From Rhodospirillales bacterium (GTDB taxonomy: Bacteria > Pseudomonadota > Alphaproteobacteria > Reyranellales > Reyranellaceae), in assembly GCA_016699855.1 (NCBI GenBank), contig CP064988.1, positions 4,678,501 through 4,742,500 on the forward strand: a DNA stretch of 64,000 nt. Direction: 5' to 3'. The translations under genes and the position numbers were made by a program. Below the pieces are notes generated by a model. The model did no database searches. It worked only from the letters and a program-made list of their open reading frames with translations, and was not told the DNA's origin. This document shows, piece by piece, positions 51,601-62,398 of this stretch; position 1 is the stretch's first letter, and each line of letters begins with the position of its first letter.

Positions 51601-53537
51601 GCCTCCTCGATTCGCGGGAAACCGACACGCTGCCGAAGCTGATGCTCCGCAACGCGCGCCAATGGGCGTCGGCGCCGGCCATCCGCGAGAAGCACAGGGG
51701 GATCTGGCAGACCCACACCTGGGCGGACTACGCCCGCGAGGTGCGGGAATTCGCGCTCGGCCTCGAGGCGCTCGGGTTCGCGCGCGGCGACAAGCTGACG
51801 GTCGTCGGCGACAACCGACCGCGCCTCTACTGGGCCCAGCTCGCGGCGCAGGCGGTGGGCGGCGTCCCGGTGCCGGTCTACCAGGACTCGATCGCCAGCG
51901 AGATCGTCTACGTGCTGAACCACGCCGAGGTGTCCGTCGTGGTCGCCGAGGACCAGGAGCAGGTCGACAAGATCCTGTCCCTGCGCGCGCAGCTGCCGAA
52001 CCTGCGCTGGATCGTCTACGACGACCCGCGGGGCATGGGCGCCTACCAGGACGATCCGATCATCAGGTCGTTCGGGGCGGTGCAGGCGGCCGGGCGCGAA
52101 TTCGCCGGCGGCGAGGAGGCGTTCGCCGCCCACGTCGCCCGCGGCACGGCCTCCGACATCGCGATGATCGCCTACACGTCGGGCACGACGGGCAATCCGA
52201 AGGGCGTGATCCTGTCCCACGCCAACATGGTCGGGACGGCCGAGCGGTTCGCACAGGCCGAAGGGATCCGGTTTGGGGACGACTGGCTGGCCTATCTGCC
52301 GATGGCCTGGGTCGGCGACACCGAGTTCACCGTCGGCCTCGGACTGACGGTCGGGGCGATCGCGAACTGTCCGGAAGGGCCCGAGAGCGTCCAGCGCGAC
52401 CTGCGAGAGATCGGGCCGACCGGCCTGGTCGCGCCGCCCCGGGTCTGGGAGAACATGCTGACCGACATCCAGATCAAGGCTGGCGACGCCTCTTCGCTCA
52501 AGCGGTCCGTGTTCGAGCGTTTCCGGGCGGCGGCCGAGCGGCGGCAGCTCCTCGAATCCGACGGGAAGGCCGTTCCGTTCGGGTTGCGCCTCGTCTGCGC
52601 CGTAGGCGAGCTCGCCGTCTACGGTCCGGTGCGGGACCAGCTCGGCCTGCGCCGGAACCGCACCGCCTACACGGGCGGTGCGCCCCTGGGTCCCGACACC
52701 TACCGGTTCTTCCGCTCGTTCGGCGTCAACCTGAAGCAGGTGTACGGGGCCACCGAGGCCTCCGCCCTGATCGCCTGCCAGCCGGACGCGCAGGCCCGTC
52801 CGGACACGGTCGGCCCTCCGCTGCCCGGCGTGCAGGTCCGCATCGACGACCGCGGCGAGGTGCTGGTCAAGGGACCGAACGTCTTCCAGGGCTATTTCAA
52901 GCAGGACGACGTCACGCGCGAGACGATCACGCCGGACGGCTGGTTGAGGACCGGGGACGCGGGCTTCGTCGATCCATCCGGGCACGTCGTGATCATCGAC
53001 CGCGCCAAGGACGTCGGGAAGCTCGCGGACGGCACGCCGTTCGCGCCGCAGTTCGTCGAGAACAAGCTGAAGTTCAGCCCGTTCATCCGCGAAGCCGTCG
53101 CTTTCGGCGACCAGCGGCCGCATGTCGCGGCGATGGTCGCCATCGACATGGGCACCGTTGGTCCGTGGGCGGAGCGCAGGAACCTCGCCTACACCAGCTT
53201 CATGGACCTCAGCCGCAAGCCGGAGGTCGCCGGGCTGGTGCTCGAGGAGCTGGCCAAGATCAACCGCACCCTGCCGGAGGCCGCCCAGGTCCGCAGGATA
53301 CTCCTGCTGAACAAGGAGCTGGACGCCGACGACGCGGAGCTGACGCGCACGCGCAAGGTGCGCCGCCGGTTCGTCGCGGAGAAGTACGCGGGCGTCATCG
53401 AGGCCTTCTACAACGGCGCCTCCAGCGTCGACGTGACCACCGAGATCACCTTCGAGGACGGCCGCAAGAGCGCGCTGTCGTCGACGATCGACATCCACGA
53501 CGTGCCGCCGGCCGCCGGCGACCGCCGCGCCGCCTGA
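51597..53537 (+). CDS. Long-chain acyl-CoA synthetase-like AMP-dependent ligase
   Basis: A 646-residue adenylate-forming enzyme: P-loop YTSGTTGNPKGVILSHANM, VYGATEASALIACQPD, GWLRTGDAGFVDPSGHVVII and the C-terminal hinge. The large size and the segments around WAQLAAQAVGGVPVPVYQDS point to the long-chain or bubblegum-like branch. It activates a carboxylic acid as CoA thioester. Embedded inside a Liv-type transporter operon, it would trap the imported acid. A sirtuin gene lies at the end of the operon. Confidence 0.92.
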   Translation: MSLLDSRETDTLPKLMLRNARQWASAPAIREKHRGIWQTHTWADYAREVREFALGLEALGFARGDKLTVVGDNRPRLYWAQLAAQAVGGVPVPVYQDSIASEIVYVLNHAEVSVVVAEDQEQVDKILSLRAQLPNLRWIVYDDPRGMGAYQDDPIIRSFGAVQAAGREFAGGEEAFAAHVARGTASDIAMIAYTSGTTGNPKGVILSHANMVGTAERFAQAEGIRFGDDWLAYLPMAWVGDTEFTVGLGLTVGAIANCPEGPESVQRDLREIGPTGLVAPPRVWENMLTDIQIKAGDASSLKRSVFERFRAAAERRQLLESDGKAVPFGLRLVCAVGELAVYGPVRDQLGLRRNRTAYTGGAPLGPDTYRFFRSFGVNLKQVYGATEASALIACQPDAQARPDTVGPPLPGVQVRIDDRGEVLVKGPNVFQGYFKQDDVTRETITPDGWLRTGDAGFVDPSGHVVIIDRAKDVGKLADGTPFAPQFVENKLKFSPFIREAVAFGDQRPHVAAMVAIDMGTVGPWAERRNLAYTSFMDLSRKPEVAGLVLEELAKINRTLPEAAQVRRILLLNKELDADDAELTRTRKVRRRFVAEKYAGVIEAFYNGASSVDVTTEITFEDGRKSALSSTIDIHDVPPAAGDRRAA

Positions 53538-53552
53538 CGGGAGGGTATCGCC

Positions 53553-54449
53553 TTGTCCGAGGATATGGGGTTCTTCTTCGCGCTCGTGCTGAACGGCGTG
53601 TCGATCGGCCTGATGTACACGCTGATCGCGCTCGGCTTCGTCCTCGTCTACAAGGCGACGGACGCGATCAATTTCGCGCAGGGCGAGTTCGTGATGCTCG
53701 CCGGCTTGGCCGGCGCCGTGTTCGTCGCCTTCGAGGGCATGCCGTTCGTCGGCGCCGCCCTCGCGACCATCGCCGTGATGGTCGGCTTCAGCTTCGGCCT
53801 CGAGCGCGTCGTGCTGCGGCCGCTCCTCGGCCGTCCCATCGTCGCCGTGATCATGGCGACGATCGGCCTGGCGGCGATCCTGCGCGGGCTTCCGCCGATC
53901 ACTGTCGGCGCCGAGACCCGGGCGCTGCCGCTGCCGATCGGCGACGAGCCGATCGCCATCGGCCCGGCCACCCTGCCGCAGGTCCAGGCCGTGGGCATCG
54001 TGGTCTCGCTGGTGTTCCTGGGCGTCTTCTCGTGGTTCTTCCTGAAGAGCCGCATGGGCGTGGCGATGCGCGCCGTCGCCGACAACCAGCAGGTGGCGAT
54101 GGCCATGGGCATCAACGTCGAGCGCTACTTCGCCCTCGCGTGGGCGATGGCCGGCGTCGTCTCGGCGCTGGGCGGCATCGTGTGGGGCGGCATGCTCGGC
54201 GTCGACACGCATCTCGCGCTGGTCGGGCTCAAGGTGTTCCCCGTGGTGATCCTCGGCGGGCTGGACTCGATCGTCGGCGCCGTCGTGGGCGGCCTGATCG
54301 TCGGCATCGTCGAGAGCCTCGCCGCCGGCTATCTCGATCCGTACGTCGGCGGCGGCACGAAGGATTTCGCGCCGTACGTCCTCATGATCGTCGCCTTGAT
54401 GTTCCGGCCCTACGGAATATTCGGCAAGCGCAAGATCGAGCGCGTCTAG
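53553..54449 (+). CDS. Liv-type ABC permease (LivH-like)
   Basis: A 298-residue integral membrane protein starting at TTG 53553, with GGGAGGG seven bases upstream. NGVSIGLMYTLIALGFVLVY, the motif NFAQGEFVMLAGLAG and the loop GVAMRAVADNQQVAMAMGIN are all typical LivH. The domain of the family that pairs with acyl-CoA ligase genes often serves aromatic or aliphatic acids. The ligase gene ends 15 bases before. Confidence 0.92.
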   Translation: MSEDMGFFFALVLNGVSIGLMYTLIALGFVLVYKATDAINFAQGEFVMLAGLAGAVFVAFEGMPFVGAALATIAVMVGFSFGLERVVLRPLLGRPIVAVIMATIGLAAILRGLPPITVGAETRALPLPIGDEPIAIGPATLPQVQAVGIVVSLVFLGVFSWFFLKSRMGVAMRAVADNQQVAMAMGINVERYFALAWAMAGVVSALGGIVWGGMLGVDTHLALVGLKVFPVVILGGLDSIVGAVVGGLIVGIVESLAAGYLDPYVGGGTKDFAPYVLMIVALMFRPYGIFGKRKIERV

Positions 54450-54468
54450 GGCCGGGGGGTACGATCAG

Positions 54469-55536
54469 ATGTTCCATCGAGAGTCCGGCATCTTCAAGAC
54501 GACCTACGCGGCCGACATGGCGCTCTATCCGCTGCCGGTCGCGCGGTGGACGGTGGCCGCGATCGCGTTGCTGTTCGTGGTCGTCGCCCCGATCGCGCTG
54601 CACGAATACTACCTCTCGATCATCAATCTGGTGTTCATCGCGATCGTCGGCGCGCTCGGCCTCAACATCCTCGTCGGCTACACCGGCCAGATATCGATCG
54701 GACACGCCGCTTTCATGTCGGTCGGGGCCTACACGGCCGCGAACTTCGCGGTCAAGTTCGGCCTGCCGTTCTGGATAACCCTGCCGCTCGGCGGTCTCAT
54801 GGCGGCGGCGATCGGCGTGCTCGTCGGGATTCCGAGCCTGCGGATCAAGGGCTTGTACCTGGCGATCGCGACGCTGGCCGGACAGCTGATCATCGAGTGG
54901 ACGATCAACCACGTTCCCGCGATCTCCGGTGGCGCGCAGGCGTCGATCGAGGTGCCGCGTCCGGACCTGTTCGGGTACGAGCTCAAGACCCCGCGACAGC
55001 TCTACTTCTTCCTGCTGTTCTTCGCCGTGGTGTCCATCGTCGCGACGCTCAATCTGGTGCGCAGCCGGATCGGCCGCATCTTCGTGGCCATCCGGGACCA
55101 GGACATCGCCGCCGAGATCATCGGGATCAACATCTTCCGTTGGAAGCTGGTCTCGTTCGCGATCTCGTCGTTCTACGCCGGGGTCTGCGGCGTCCTCTAC
55201 ACGTACTACTTCGGCATCGCGAACTACGAGCAGTTCCAGATCGTCGTCTCGATCGACTACCTCGCGATGATCATCATCGGCGGGCTGGGGTCGGTTCTGG
55301 GCACGATCCTCGGGGCCGCCTTCGTCACGCTGCTGCCGATCGTCATCCGCACGATCATGGAATCCTTCGGCGGCTACTTCTTCTCGGACGCGGAGCTGCC
55401 GGCGATCATCTCCGCGCTCCGGCTCATCCTGTTCGGCGGCCTCATCATCGTGTTCCTGGTCGTCGAGCCGGAAGGCCTGAACAGGCTCTGGCGCAATATC
55501 CGGAATTACTTCCGGGTCTGGCCGTTCTCCCACTAG
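54469..55536 (+). CDS. Liv-type ABC permease (LivM-like)
   Basis: A 355-residue integral membrane protein. The N-terminal 30 residues are polar, then helix TVAAIALLFVVVAPIALHEY, then the motif LNILVGYTGQISIGHAAFMS and the loop FVAIRDQDIAAEIIGINIFR. The end contains IISALRLILFGGLIIVFLVV with the LivM-typical EPEGL motif. It follows LivH-like by 19 bases and forms the channel with it. Confidence 0.92.
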   Translation: MFHRESGIFKTTYAADMALYPLPVARWTVAAIALLFVVVAPIALHEYYLSIINLVFIAIVGALGLNILVGYTGQISIGHAAFMSVGAYTAANFAVKFGLPFWITLPLGGLMAAAIGVLVGIPSLRIKGLYLAIATLAGQLIIEWTINHVPAISGGAQASIEVPRPDLFGYELKTPRQLYFFLLFFAVVSIVATLNLVRSRIGRIFVAIRDQDIAAEIIGINIFRWKLVSFAISSFYAGVCGVLYTYYFGIANYEQFQIVVSIDYLAMIIIGGLGSVLGTILGAAFVTLLPIVIRTIMESFGGYFFSDAELPAIISALRLILFGGLIIVFLVVEPEGLNRLWRNIRNYFRVWPFSH

Positions 55537-55566
55537 GGGACGGCGAATCAGCAAAGGGAGGCTCTC

Positions 55567-56817
55567 ATGCAGACGGTATCGAGGCGGTGGATCGCCGCGG
55601 CGGCTGCCGCCGGCGCGCTGGTCGCCGGGGGCGGCGCGGCGCACGCCCAGCAGAAGGAACTGGTCTTCGGCCTGCACTGCGACCGCACCGGCGCGACGCA
55701 GACCGTCGGCGTGTTCCTGTGTCCCGGCTACCACGACTACATCGCCCTGGTGAACAGCAAGGGCGGCGTGGAGGGATACCGGATCAAGGTCCTCGAGGTC
55801 GACAACGAGTACAAGGTGCCGCCGGCGATGGAGGCGCACGAGCGCTTCAAGAAGGAGGGCGCGATCCTGACCGGGCTCTACGGCACCCCGCACACCGCGG
55901 CGCTCACGAAGAAGCTCGAGGAGGACAAGATACTCGGGACGTCGCCCGGATTCGGCACCGCCGCCGCCGCCGACGGAAACCGGTATCCCTACGTCTTCCC
56001 GATCGCCGCCAGCTACTGGTCGCAGGCGACCGCCGCGGTGAAGTTCGCGAAGGACCGCCTCGGGGGCAACCTCAAGGGCAAGAAGATCGCCTACCTGTTC
56101 TACGACAACCCGGCCGGCAAGGAGCCGCTCGTCATCCTCGAGGATCTGGCGAAGGCCGAGGGCTTCGAGCTCCGCACGTTCGCGGTGCCGGCCCCGGGCG
56201 TCGAGATGGGCGCGCAGATCCTCGACATCACGGGGCGCTTCAAGCCCGACTTCGTGATCACCCACCTGTTCGGCCGCTCGCCGTCGGTCTCGATCAAGGA
56301 GCTGAAGGGCAAAGGCTTCCCGCTCAGCAAGGTGGTGGCGTTCGTCTGGGGCAGCTCCGAGGCCGACATCCAGGCGGCCGGCGGCATGGGGTTCGCCGAG
56401 GGCTACAACACGATCCAGTTCGCCGGCGTCGGCAAGGAGTATCCGGTCCACAAGCAGATCCTCGATATGTACAAGGCGCAGGGCAAGGCGCCGCCGAAGG
56501 AGATGGATTCGACGGTGCTCTACAACCGCGGGATCCTGATCGCGGCGCTGCACGTCGAGGCCGCGCGCAACGCCATCAAGGCCAAGGGTGGCGCGGTGCC
56601 GACCGGCGAGGAGGTCCGCAACGGCATGGAGAAGGTCAAGGGCTTCACGCTCGATGGGCTCGTGCCGCCGATGGAGATCACCCGGGCCGACCACGAGGGC
56701 GGCGGCTGGACGCAGGTCTGGACGGTCAAGGGCGGCAAGCTTGTGAAGTCGACGGAGTGGTTCCAAGCCTACCGCGACGTCATCAACAAGCACCTCGCGG
56801 CCGAGGCCAAGAAGTAG
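55567..56817 (+). CDS. Liv-type ABC substrate-binding protein
   Basis: A 416-residue precursor: signal peptide (VSRRWIAAAAAAGALVAGGG, cleavage near AHAQQ), then a type I binding fold (LVFGLHCDRTGATQTVGVFL, GVEGYRIKVLEVDNEYKVPP, ILTGLYGTPHTAALTKKLEE). This subgroup is usually met with ligase-containing transporter operons and is distinct from the amino-acid binders. AAAGGGAGG precedes the ATG. A strong hairpin follows the stop. Confidence 0.92.
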   Translation: MQTVSRRWIAAAAAAGALVAGGGAAHAQQKELVFGLHCDRTGATQTVGVFLCPGYHDYIALVNSKGGVEGYRIKVLEVDNEYKVPPAMEAHERFKKEGAILTGLYGTPHTAALTKKLEEDKILGTSPGFGTAAAADGNRYPYVFPIAASYWSQATAAVKFAKDRLGGNLKGKKIAYLFYDNPAGKEPLVILEDLAKAEGFELRTFAVPAPGVEMGAQILDITGRFKPDFVITHLFGRSPSVSIKELKGKGFPLSKVVAFVWGSSEADIQAAGGMGFAEGYNTIQFAGVGKEYPVHKQILDMYKAQGKAPPKEMDSTVLYNRGILIAALHVEAARNAIKAKGGAVPTGEEVRNGMEKVKGFTLDGLVPPMEITRADHEGGGWTQVWTVKGGKLVKSTEWFQAYRDVINKHLAAEAKK

Positions 56818-56832
56818 CGGCCTCGCCCGGCC

Positions 56833-56856
56833 GGGGCGGCGCCGAGGCGCCGCCCC
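56833..56856 (+). promoter_or_regulatory. 11-bp intercistronic hairpin after the binding-protein gene
   Basis: GGGGCGGCGCC (56833-56843) pairs perfectly with GGCGCCGCCCC (56846-56856) with a two-base loop, right after the binding-protein stop and before the LivF gene. It is placed like the hairpin at 43561-43590. Confidence 0.6.
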
Positions 56857-56885
56857 GTTCCCTCCCGCACCGACACGGCGGTCAC

Positions 56886-57679
<794 letters not shown>

Positions 57680-57723
57680 CGGAGCCGGTGTCCAATCCCG
57701 CCCGGGTCCGGACGGAGGGGGCG

Positions 57724-58470
57724 ATGGGCGCGGCCGACGATCTGAAACGCATGGTCTCCGAGGCGCGGCGGATGGTGGCGTTCACCGGCGCCGGCATCTC
57801 GACGGAATCGGGCATCCCCGACTTCCGGTCGCCCGGCGGCATCTGGACGCGGTACAAACCGATCGATTTCGGCGATTTCATCGCCTCGGAGGACGCCCGC
57901 CGCGAGTCCTGGCGGCGCAAGTTCGCCAGCGACGCCGTGATGCGCGCCGCGACGCCGAACGCCGGCCACCGCGCGCTCGCGCGCCTGGTCGAGGACGGCC
58001 GCATGTCGGCGGTGATCACGCAGAACGTCGACGGGCTGCACCAGGCCTCGGGCGTGCCCGACGCCAAGGTCATCGAGCTGCACGGCAACGCGACCTACGC
58101 GTCATGCTTGGATTGCGGCGAGCGGCACGAGCTGGAGTGGGTGCGGACGCTGTTCGAGGACGGCGAGACGCTGCCGGAATGCGTGAAGTGCGGCGGCATC
58201 GTGAAGACGGCGACGATCTCGTTCGGCCAGTCGATGCCCGAGGTCGAGATGGCGCGCGCCCGCGAGGCGGCGATGGCCTGCGACCTGCTCGTCGTGCTGG
58301 GCAGCTCGCTGGTCGTCTACCCGGCGGCGGGATTCCCGGTCATGGCCAAGCGCAACGGCGCGAAGCTGGTCATCCTGAACCGCGAACCGACCGACCAGGA
58401 CGGGCTCGCCGACCTCGTCATCCACGACGAGATCGGCCCGACGATGAGCCGCGTCGTCGGCGTCAACTGA
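57724..58470 (+). CDS. Sir2-family NAD-dependent protein deacylase
   Basis: A 248-residue sirtuin: NAD motif AFTGAGISTESGIPDFRSPG, ITQNVDGLHQASG, the catalytic His in KVIELHGNATYASC, two zinc Cys pairs (SCLDCGE and ECVKCGG) and VLGSSLVVYPAAGFP. I prefer ATG 57724 (GGAGG upstream) to GTG 57688. It follows livF by 44 bases on the same strand. Bacterial sirtuins such as CobB reactivate acetylated acyl-CoA synthetases, so the ligase at 51597 is an attractive target. Confidence 0.93.
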   Translation: MGAADDLKRMVSEARRMVAFTGAGISTESGIPDFRSPGGIWTRYKPIDFGDFIASEDARRESWRRKFASDAVMRAATPNAGHRALARLVEDGRMSAVITQNVDGLHQASGVPDAKVIELHGNATYASCLDCGERHELEWVRTLFEDGETLPECVKCGGIVKTATISFGQSMPEVEMARAREAAMACDLLVVLGSSLVVYPAAGFPVMAKRNGAKLVILNREPTDQDGLADLVIHDEIGPTMSRVVGVN

Positions 58471-58489
58471 CGGCCGCCGCGCGGCCGGC

Positions 58490-59086
58490 TCAGAACAGGT
58501 GGACGGCCTTCGGGATGAAGAGCCCGATCGCGGTGAACACCAGGCCGACGCCGCCGAGGCCGAGCGAGAACCATGTCAGGGCGGCCATGCCGGTGATGAT
58601 TGTCGCCGACGCCAGCACGATCGCGATCTGGAACGCCGCCGACGCGACCTCGTAGTGGTGGTGCCGCGCCTCGGCGAGATCGCGCTTCCGCTCAGACGCC
58701 TGCGCCCTCGCCATCAGCTCCTTGCGGCCCTCGTTGGTCTCCGGCTCGCTCTCCCAGCGGGCGGCCTCGGCGCGCCAGCGGTCGATCCGGCCCTGCATCG
58801 ATTTCTTCACCGCCGGATCGGTCTGGTGGTGCATCATCGTCTCCATCTCCTGGGCGGCGACCAGCACCGTCGTGCGGCGCACGGTCTTGCCCTGGAAGAA
58901 CGCCCACAGGTTCGCCGCCTCGATGTTCGACGCCAAAGTCTGGGTCTGCGCCGCCTTGCCGAGCGTCTCGGAGATCGCGAGCATCAACGCCAGGACCGAG
59001 ATGATGAGCGCGATGGTCTTGTTGCTGGCGCCGTGGTGCTCCGCGTGCTCGGCCTGCTCGTGCGGGGCGTGTCCGTGTCCGGCCAT
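58490..59086 (-). CDS. DUF4337 membrane protein
   Basis: A 198-residue protein: a His-rich N-tail (GHGHAPHEQAEHAEHHG), a membrane helix (IALIISVLALMLAISETLG), a long cytoplasmic helical region with EAANLWAFFQGKTVRRTTVL and ERKRDLAEARHHHYEVASAA, and two more helices at the end. This is the DUF4337 pattern, function unknown. The gene is convergent with the sirtuin gene. The His-rich tail could bind metal. Confidence 0.88.
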   Translation of the reverse strand: MAGHGHAPHEQAEHAEHHGASNKTIALIISVLALMLAISETLGKAAQTQTLASNIEAANLWAFFQGKTVRRTTVLVAAQEMETMMHHQTDPAVKKSMQGRIDRWRAEAARWESEPETNEGRKELMARAQASERKRDLAEARHHHYEVASAAFQIAIVLASATIITGMAALTWFSLGLGGVGLVFTAIGLFIPKAVHLF

Positions 59087-59303
59087 GGCTGCTCTCTCAT
59101 GTCTGGCTAGGCGGTGTTGGCGGGGTGGTCGGCGCCTATATGAACGGGCCGGCGTGGCGGTTCAATGACGCCTTGTGGATGGCTCGGCGCGGTCCGGATC
59201 CGTCCACGCCGCCTTGCCGCGCTCCGGAGCCGGCGGTACGGTCGCGGCACCCCGCCGGGAAGCGGAACGCCGGCCCGCGCGCCCAATGATTGGAGAGCGA
59301 TTC

Positions 59304-60260
59304 ATGCAACGCAGGACCCTGATGCTTGGCGGCGCGACGGCGTTCGGCCTCGCCGCCACCGGCGCCTCGGCGCAGCAGGCCTTCTTCCGCATCGGCACCG
59401 GCGGCACCGGCGGCACCTACTATCCGATCGGCGGCATCATCGCCAACTCGGTGTCGACGGCGACCCTGTCGGCCAGCGCGGTGGCGACCAACGGCTCGGT
59501 CGGCAACGTCAACGCGATCAACGGCGGCAACCTGGAATCGGGCTTCTCCCAGTCCGACGTGGCGTTCTGGGCCCATAGCGGCACCGGCATCTACGAGGGC
59601 AAGCCGAAGGTCGAGTCCCTGCGGGCGATCGCGCGGCTCTATCCCGAGAGCTTCCACCTGGTGGCCCGCAAGGGCAGCGGCATCCGCTCCTTCACCGACC
59701 TCAAGGGCAAGCGCCTGTCGCTCGACGAACCCGGCTCGGGCACCTTGGTCGACGCCCGCCTGATCCTCGCCGCGCACGGAATGACCGAGAAGGACGTGCG
59801 CGCCGAGTACCTGAAGCCCGCAGCAATCCGCCGACAAGCTCAAGGACGGCGCGATCGACGCCTTCATCAGCGTGTCCGGCTATCCGCAGGGCGCGATCGC
59901 CGAGCTCGCTGCGACCTCGGGCATCGAGCTGATCCCGATCGAAGGGCCGGCGGTCGACAAGCTGCTCTCAAGAGCTACCCGTTCTTCGCCCAGGATGCGA
60001 TCCCGGACGAGCGCCTACAAGGGGTCAAGGGCGCCAAGACGGTCAGCGTCAACGCCCTGTGGCTGACCTCGTCCAAGCAGTCCGACGCGCTGGTCTACGG
60101 CATCGTCCAGGCGCTGTGGAGCGACAAGACGCGCCAGCTCCTCGACGCCGGCCACGCCAAGGGCAAGTCGATCCAGCTGGCGCAGGCGACCGTCGGCCTC
60201 GGCATCCCCCTGCACGCCGGCGCGGAGAGGTTCTACCGCGAGAAGGGCGTCCTGAAGTAG
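59304..60260 (+). pseudogene. TAXI-family TRAP transporter solute-binding protein, frameshifted
   Basis: ATG 59304 (TTGGAGAG upstream) leads a signal peptide (TLMLGGATAFGLAATGASAQ) and the TAXI core FFRIGTGGTGGTYYPIGGII, SGFSQSDVAFWAHSGTGIYE. Two shifts follow: a CCC run at 59817-59819 where CC would keep frame, and a missing base near 59,969; between them the other frame reads KDGAIDAFISVSGYPQGAIA, and after them the first frame resumes with SYPFFAQDAIPDE. With both corrected the protein is full length (about 318 residues). Probably assembly indels. Confidence 0.85.
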
Positions 60261-60363
60261 GGCGCGGATCGCCTGGCGCGACCCCTGGGAGACCCGAGGG
60301 ACGGCGCCGCGTTCGGGACGGGGTCCGTCGCTGCTCAGGGGCCGGGACGGGCCCCAGGACGGC

Positions 60364-62398
60364 ATGGCGCATCAGATCTCGATCCTGAAGACGGCCGACA
60401 TCGACCTCAAGGCGGAGAGCTGGATCGGGAGTTCGGCTTCCGCCCGCTCGCCCCATCCTGCCGCCGGCGTCGTGGATCGTCGCCGGCCTGCTGTTCGCGC
60501 TGTCCTGTTTCCACTTCTATACCGCGGGCTTCGGGCTGCTGCGCGAGACGACGCATCGCGGCATCCACATGGCCTTCGTCATCGGCCTGATCTTCCTGGT
60601 CTTCGCGCTGGTCAGGCGCAAGGCGGCCAAGGCGCGGCCGTCCTCGGCGCTCTCGCCCGGCGGCGTGCCGCTGTTCGACTGGCTGCTGATGGCCGCCACG
60701 GTCATCGCGGCGCTCGACATTCGCTCGTCTTTCATGATCTCGCCTTCCGCGTCGGCAACCGGCTGGTCCTCGACGTGATCATGGGCTCGGTGCTGATCGT
60801 TGCCGTGCTCGAGGCGACGCGGCGCACCATGGGCTGGGCGCTGGTGATCATCGCCAGCGTCTTCATCGTCTATGCGCTGGTCGGGCCATGGATGCCGGGC
60901 ATCCTGGTTCACCCCGGCGCGTCATGGGCGCACCTGATCGAGCACCTCTATCTCGGCAGCAACGGCTTCTACGGCGTGCCGGTCGGCGTGGTCGCGACAT
61001 ACGTGTTCCACTTCGTCCTGTTCGGCGTGCTCGCCATGCGCATCGGGCTGGGCCAGCTGTTCCTCGATGTCGCGATGGCGGTCGCCGGGCGCTTCGCGGG
61101 CGGTCCGGCCAAGGTGGCGATCTTCGGCTCGGCGCTGTTCGGCATGATCTCCGGCAGCTCCGTGGCCAACGCCGTCACCGTGGGCTCGCTGACCATCCCG
61201 ATGATGAACCGGCTGGGCTACAAGAGGCACTTCGCCGCCGGCGTCGAGGCCACCGCCAGCACCGGCGGGCAGATCACGCCGCCGGTCATGGGCGCCGCCG
61301 CATTCCTGATGGTCGAGTACCTGGGTCTGCCGTACCAGACGATCATCATCGCGGCGATCCTGCCGGCCTTCATGCATTTCTTCGGCGTCTTCGTGCAGAC
61401 GCACTTCGAGGCCAAGAAGCAGGGCCTGCGCGGCCTGGCGCCGGAGGAGCTGCCGAACCTCCGGCAATCGCTGCGGCGCGACTGGCCGACCCTGATCCGC
61501 TCTTCGGCCTCCTCGCCGTGCTGTTCTCGGGCTTCACGCCCTATCTCGCGTCGGCCTGCTGCTGGCGCTGTGGTGGCTCAACAAGGCGCGGCGGCTGCAC
61601 TGGGGCGAGCTGGTGGACGGCTTCATCGTCGGCGCGAAGTACGCGCTGGCTGTCGGCGCGGCGGCCGCCTGCGTCGGCATCATCATCGGCGTCGTCACGC
61701 TGAGCGGCGTGGGCTTCAAATTCGCCCATGTCACGGTCGAGGCCGCCAAAGCGCTGGCGTGCTCGGGCCCGGTCGCGGCGGTCGCGGGCGTGTTCGGCTA
61801 CGCCGGCGGCGAGCAGGCGCTGGTGCTGCTCTTCACGCTGATGATGGTGGCGGTGATCTGCATCGTCATGGGCTGCGGCATCCCCACGACGTCGACCTAC
61901 ATCATCATGGTGGCGGTCGCGGCGCCGGCGCTGAAGATGATGGGCGTGCCCGACCTGGTGAGCCACTTCTTCGTCTTCTACTACGGCGTCCTGGCCGACA
62001 TCACCCCGCCGGTGGCGCTGGCCGCCTATGCGGCGGCGGGCATGGCGGGAGCCGACCCGTTCAAGACCGGCAACACCGCGTTCCGCCTGGCGCTCGGCAA
62101 GGCGCTGGTGCCGTTCGTGTTCGTCTACTCGCCGACGCTGCTGCTGGTGGTTCCCGGATTCTCGTGGGGCGAGTTCGCCAGCACGCTGTTCGGCTGCCTC
62201 GTCGGCGTGACCATGCTGTCGGCCGCCTTCTCGGGCTTCATGCTGGCGCGGATGGCGCGGTGGGAATGCTGGCTGATCGGGCTGGCCTCTCTGCCGGTCG
62301 TCGCCCCGAGCATGACCGCGACGCTCGCCGGCCTGGCGATGGCGACGCCGGTGTTCATCCGCCAGATGGTCGCGTGGCGCCGCCCGGCGCCGGCGTGA
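60364..62398 (+). pseudogene. TRAP transporter permease with fused 4TM/12TM subunits, frameshifted
   Basis: A TRAP permease of DctM type with fused small subunit, normally about 680 residues. The N-terminus is split by shifts near 60,420-60,470; then AGLLFALSCFHFYTAGFGLL and GIHMAFVIGLIFLVFALVRR, a shift near 60,725, a long intact part with GMISGSSVANAVTVGSLTIP and GGQITPPVMGAAAFLMVEYL, a shift near 61,500, and the last part FIVGAKYALAVGAAAACVGI to VFIRQMVAWRRPAPA. All core motifs survive, so sequencing indels are the likeliest cause. Partner of the TAXI protein upstream. Confidence 0.82.

Noticed and set aside
51662..54778. Long + strand frame across the acyl-CoA ligase and LivH genes
   Set aside because: Arg/Gly/Pro-rich and out of phase with the ligase and permease motifs; a shadow frame.
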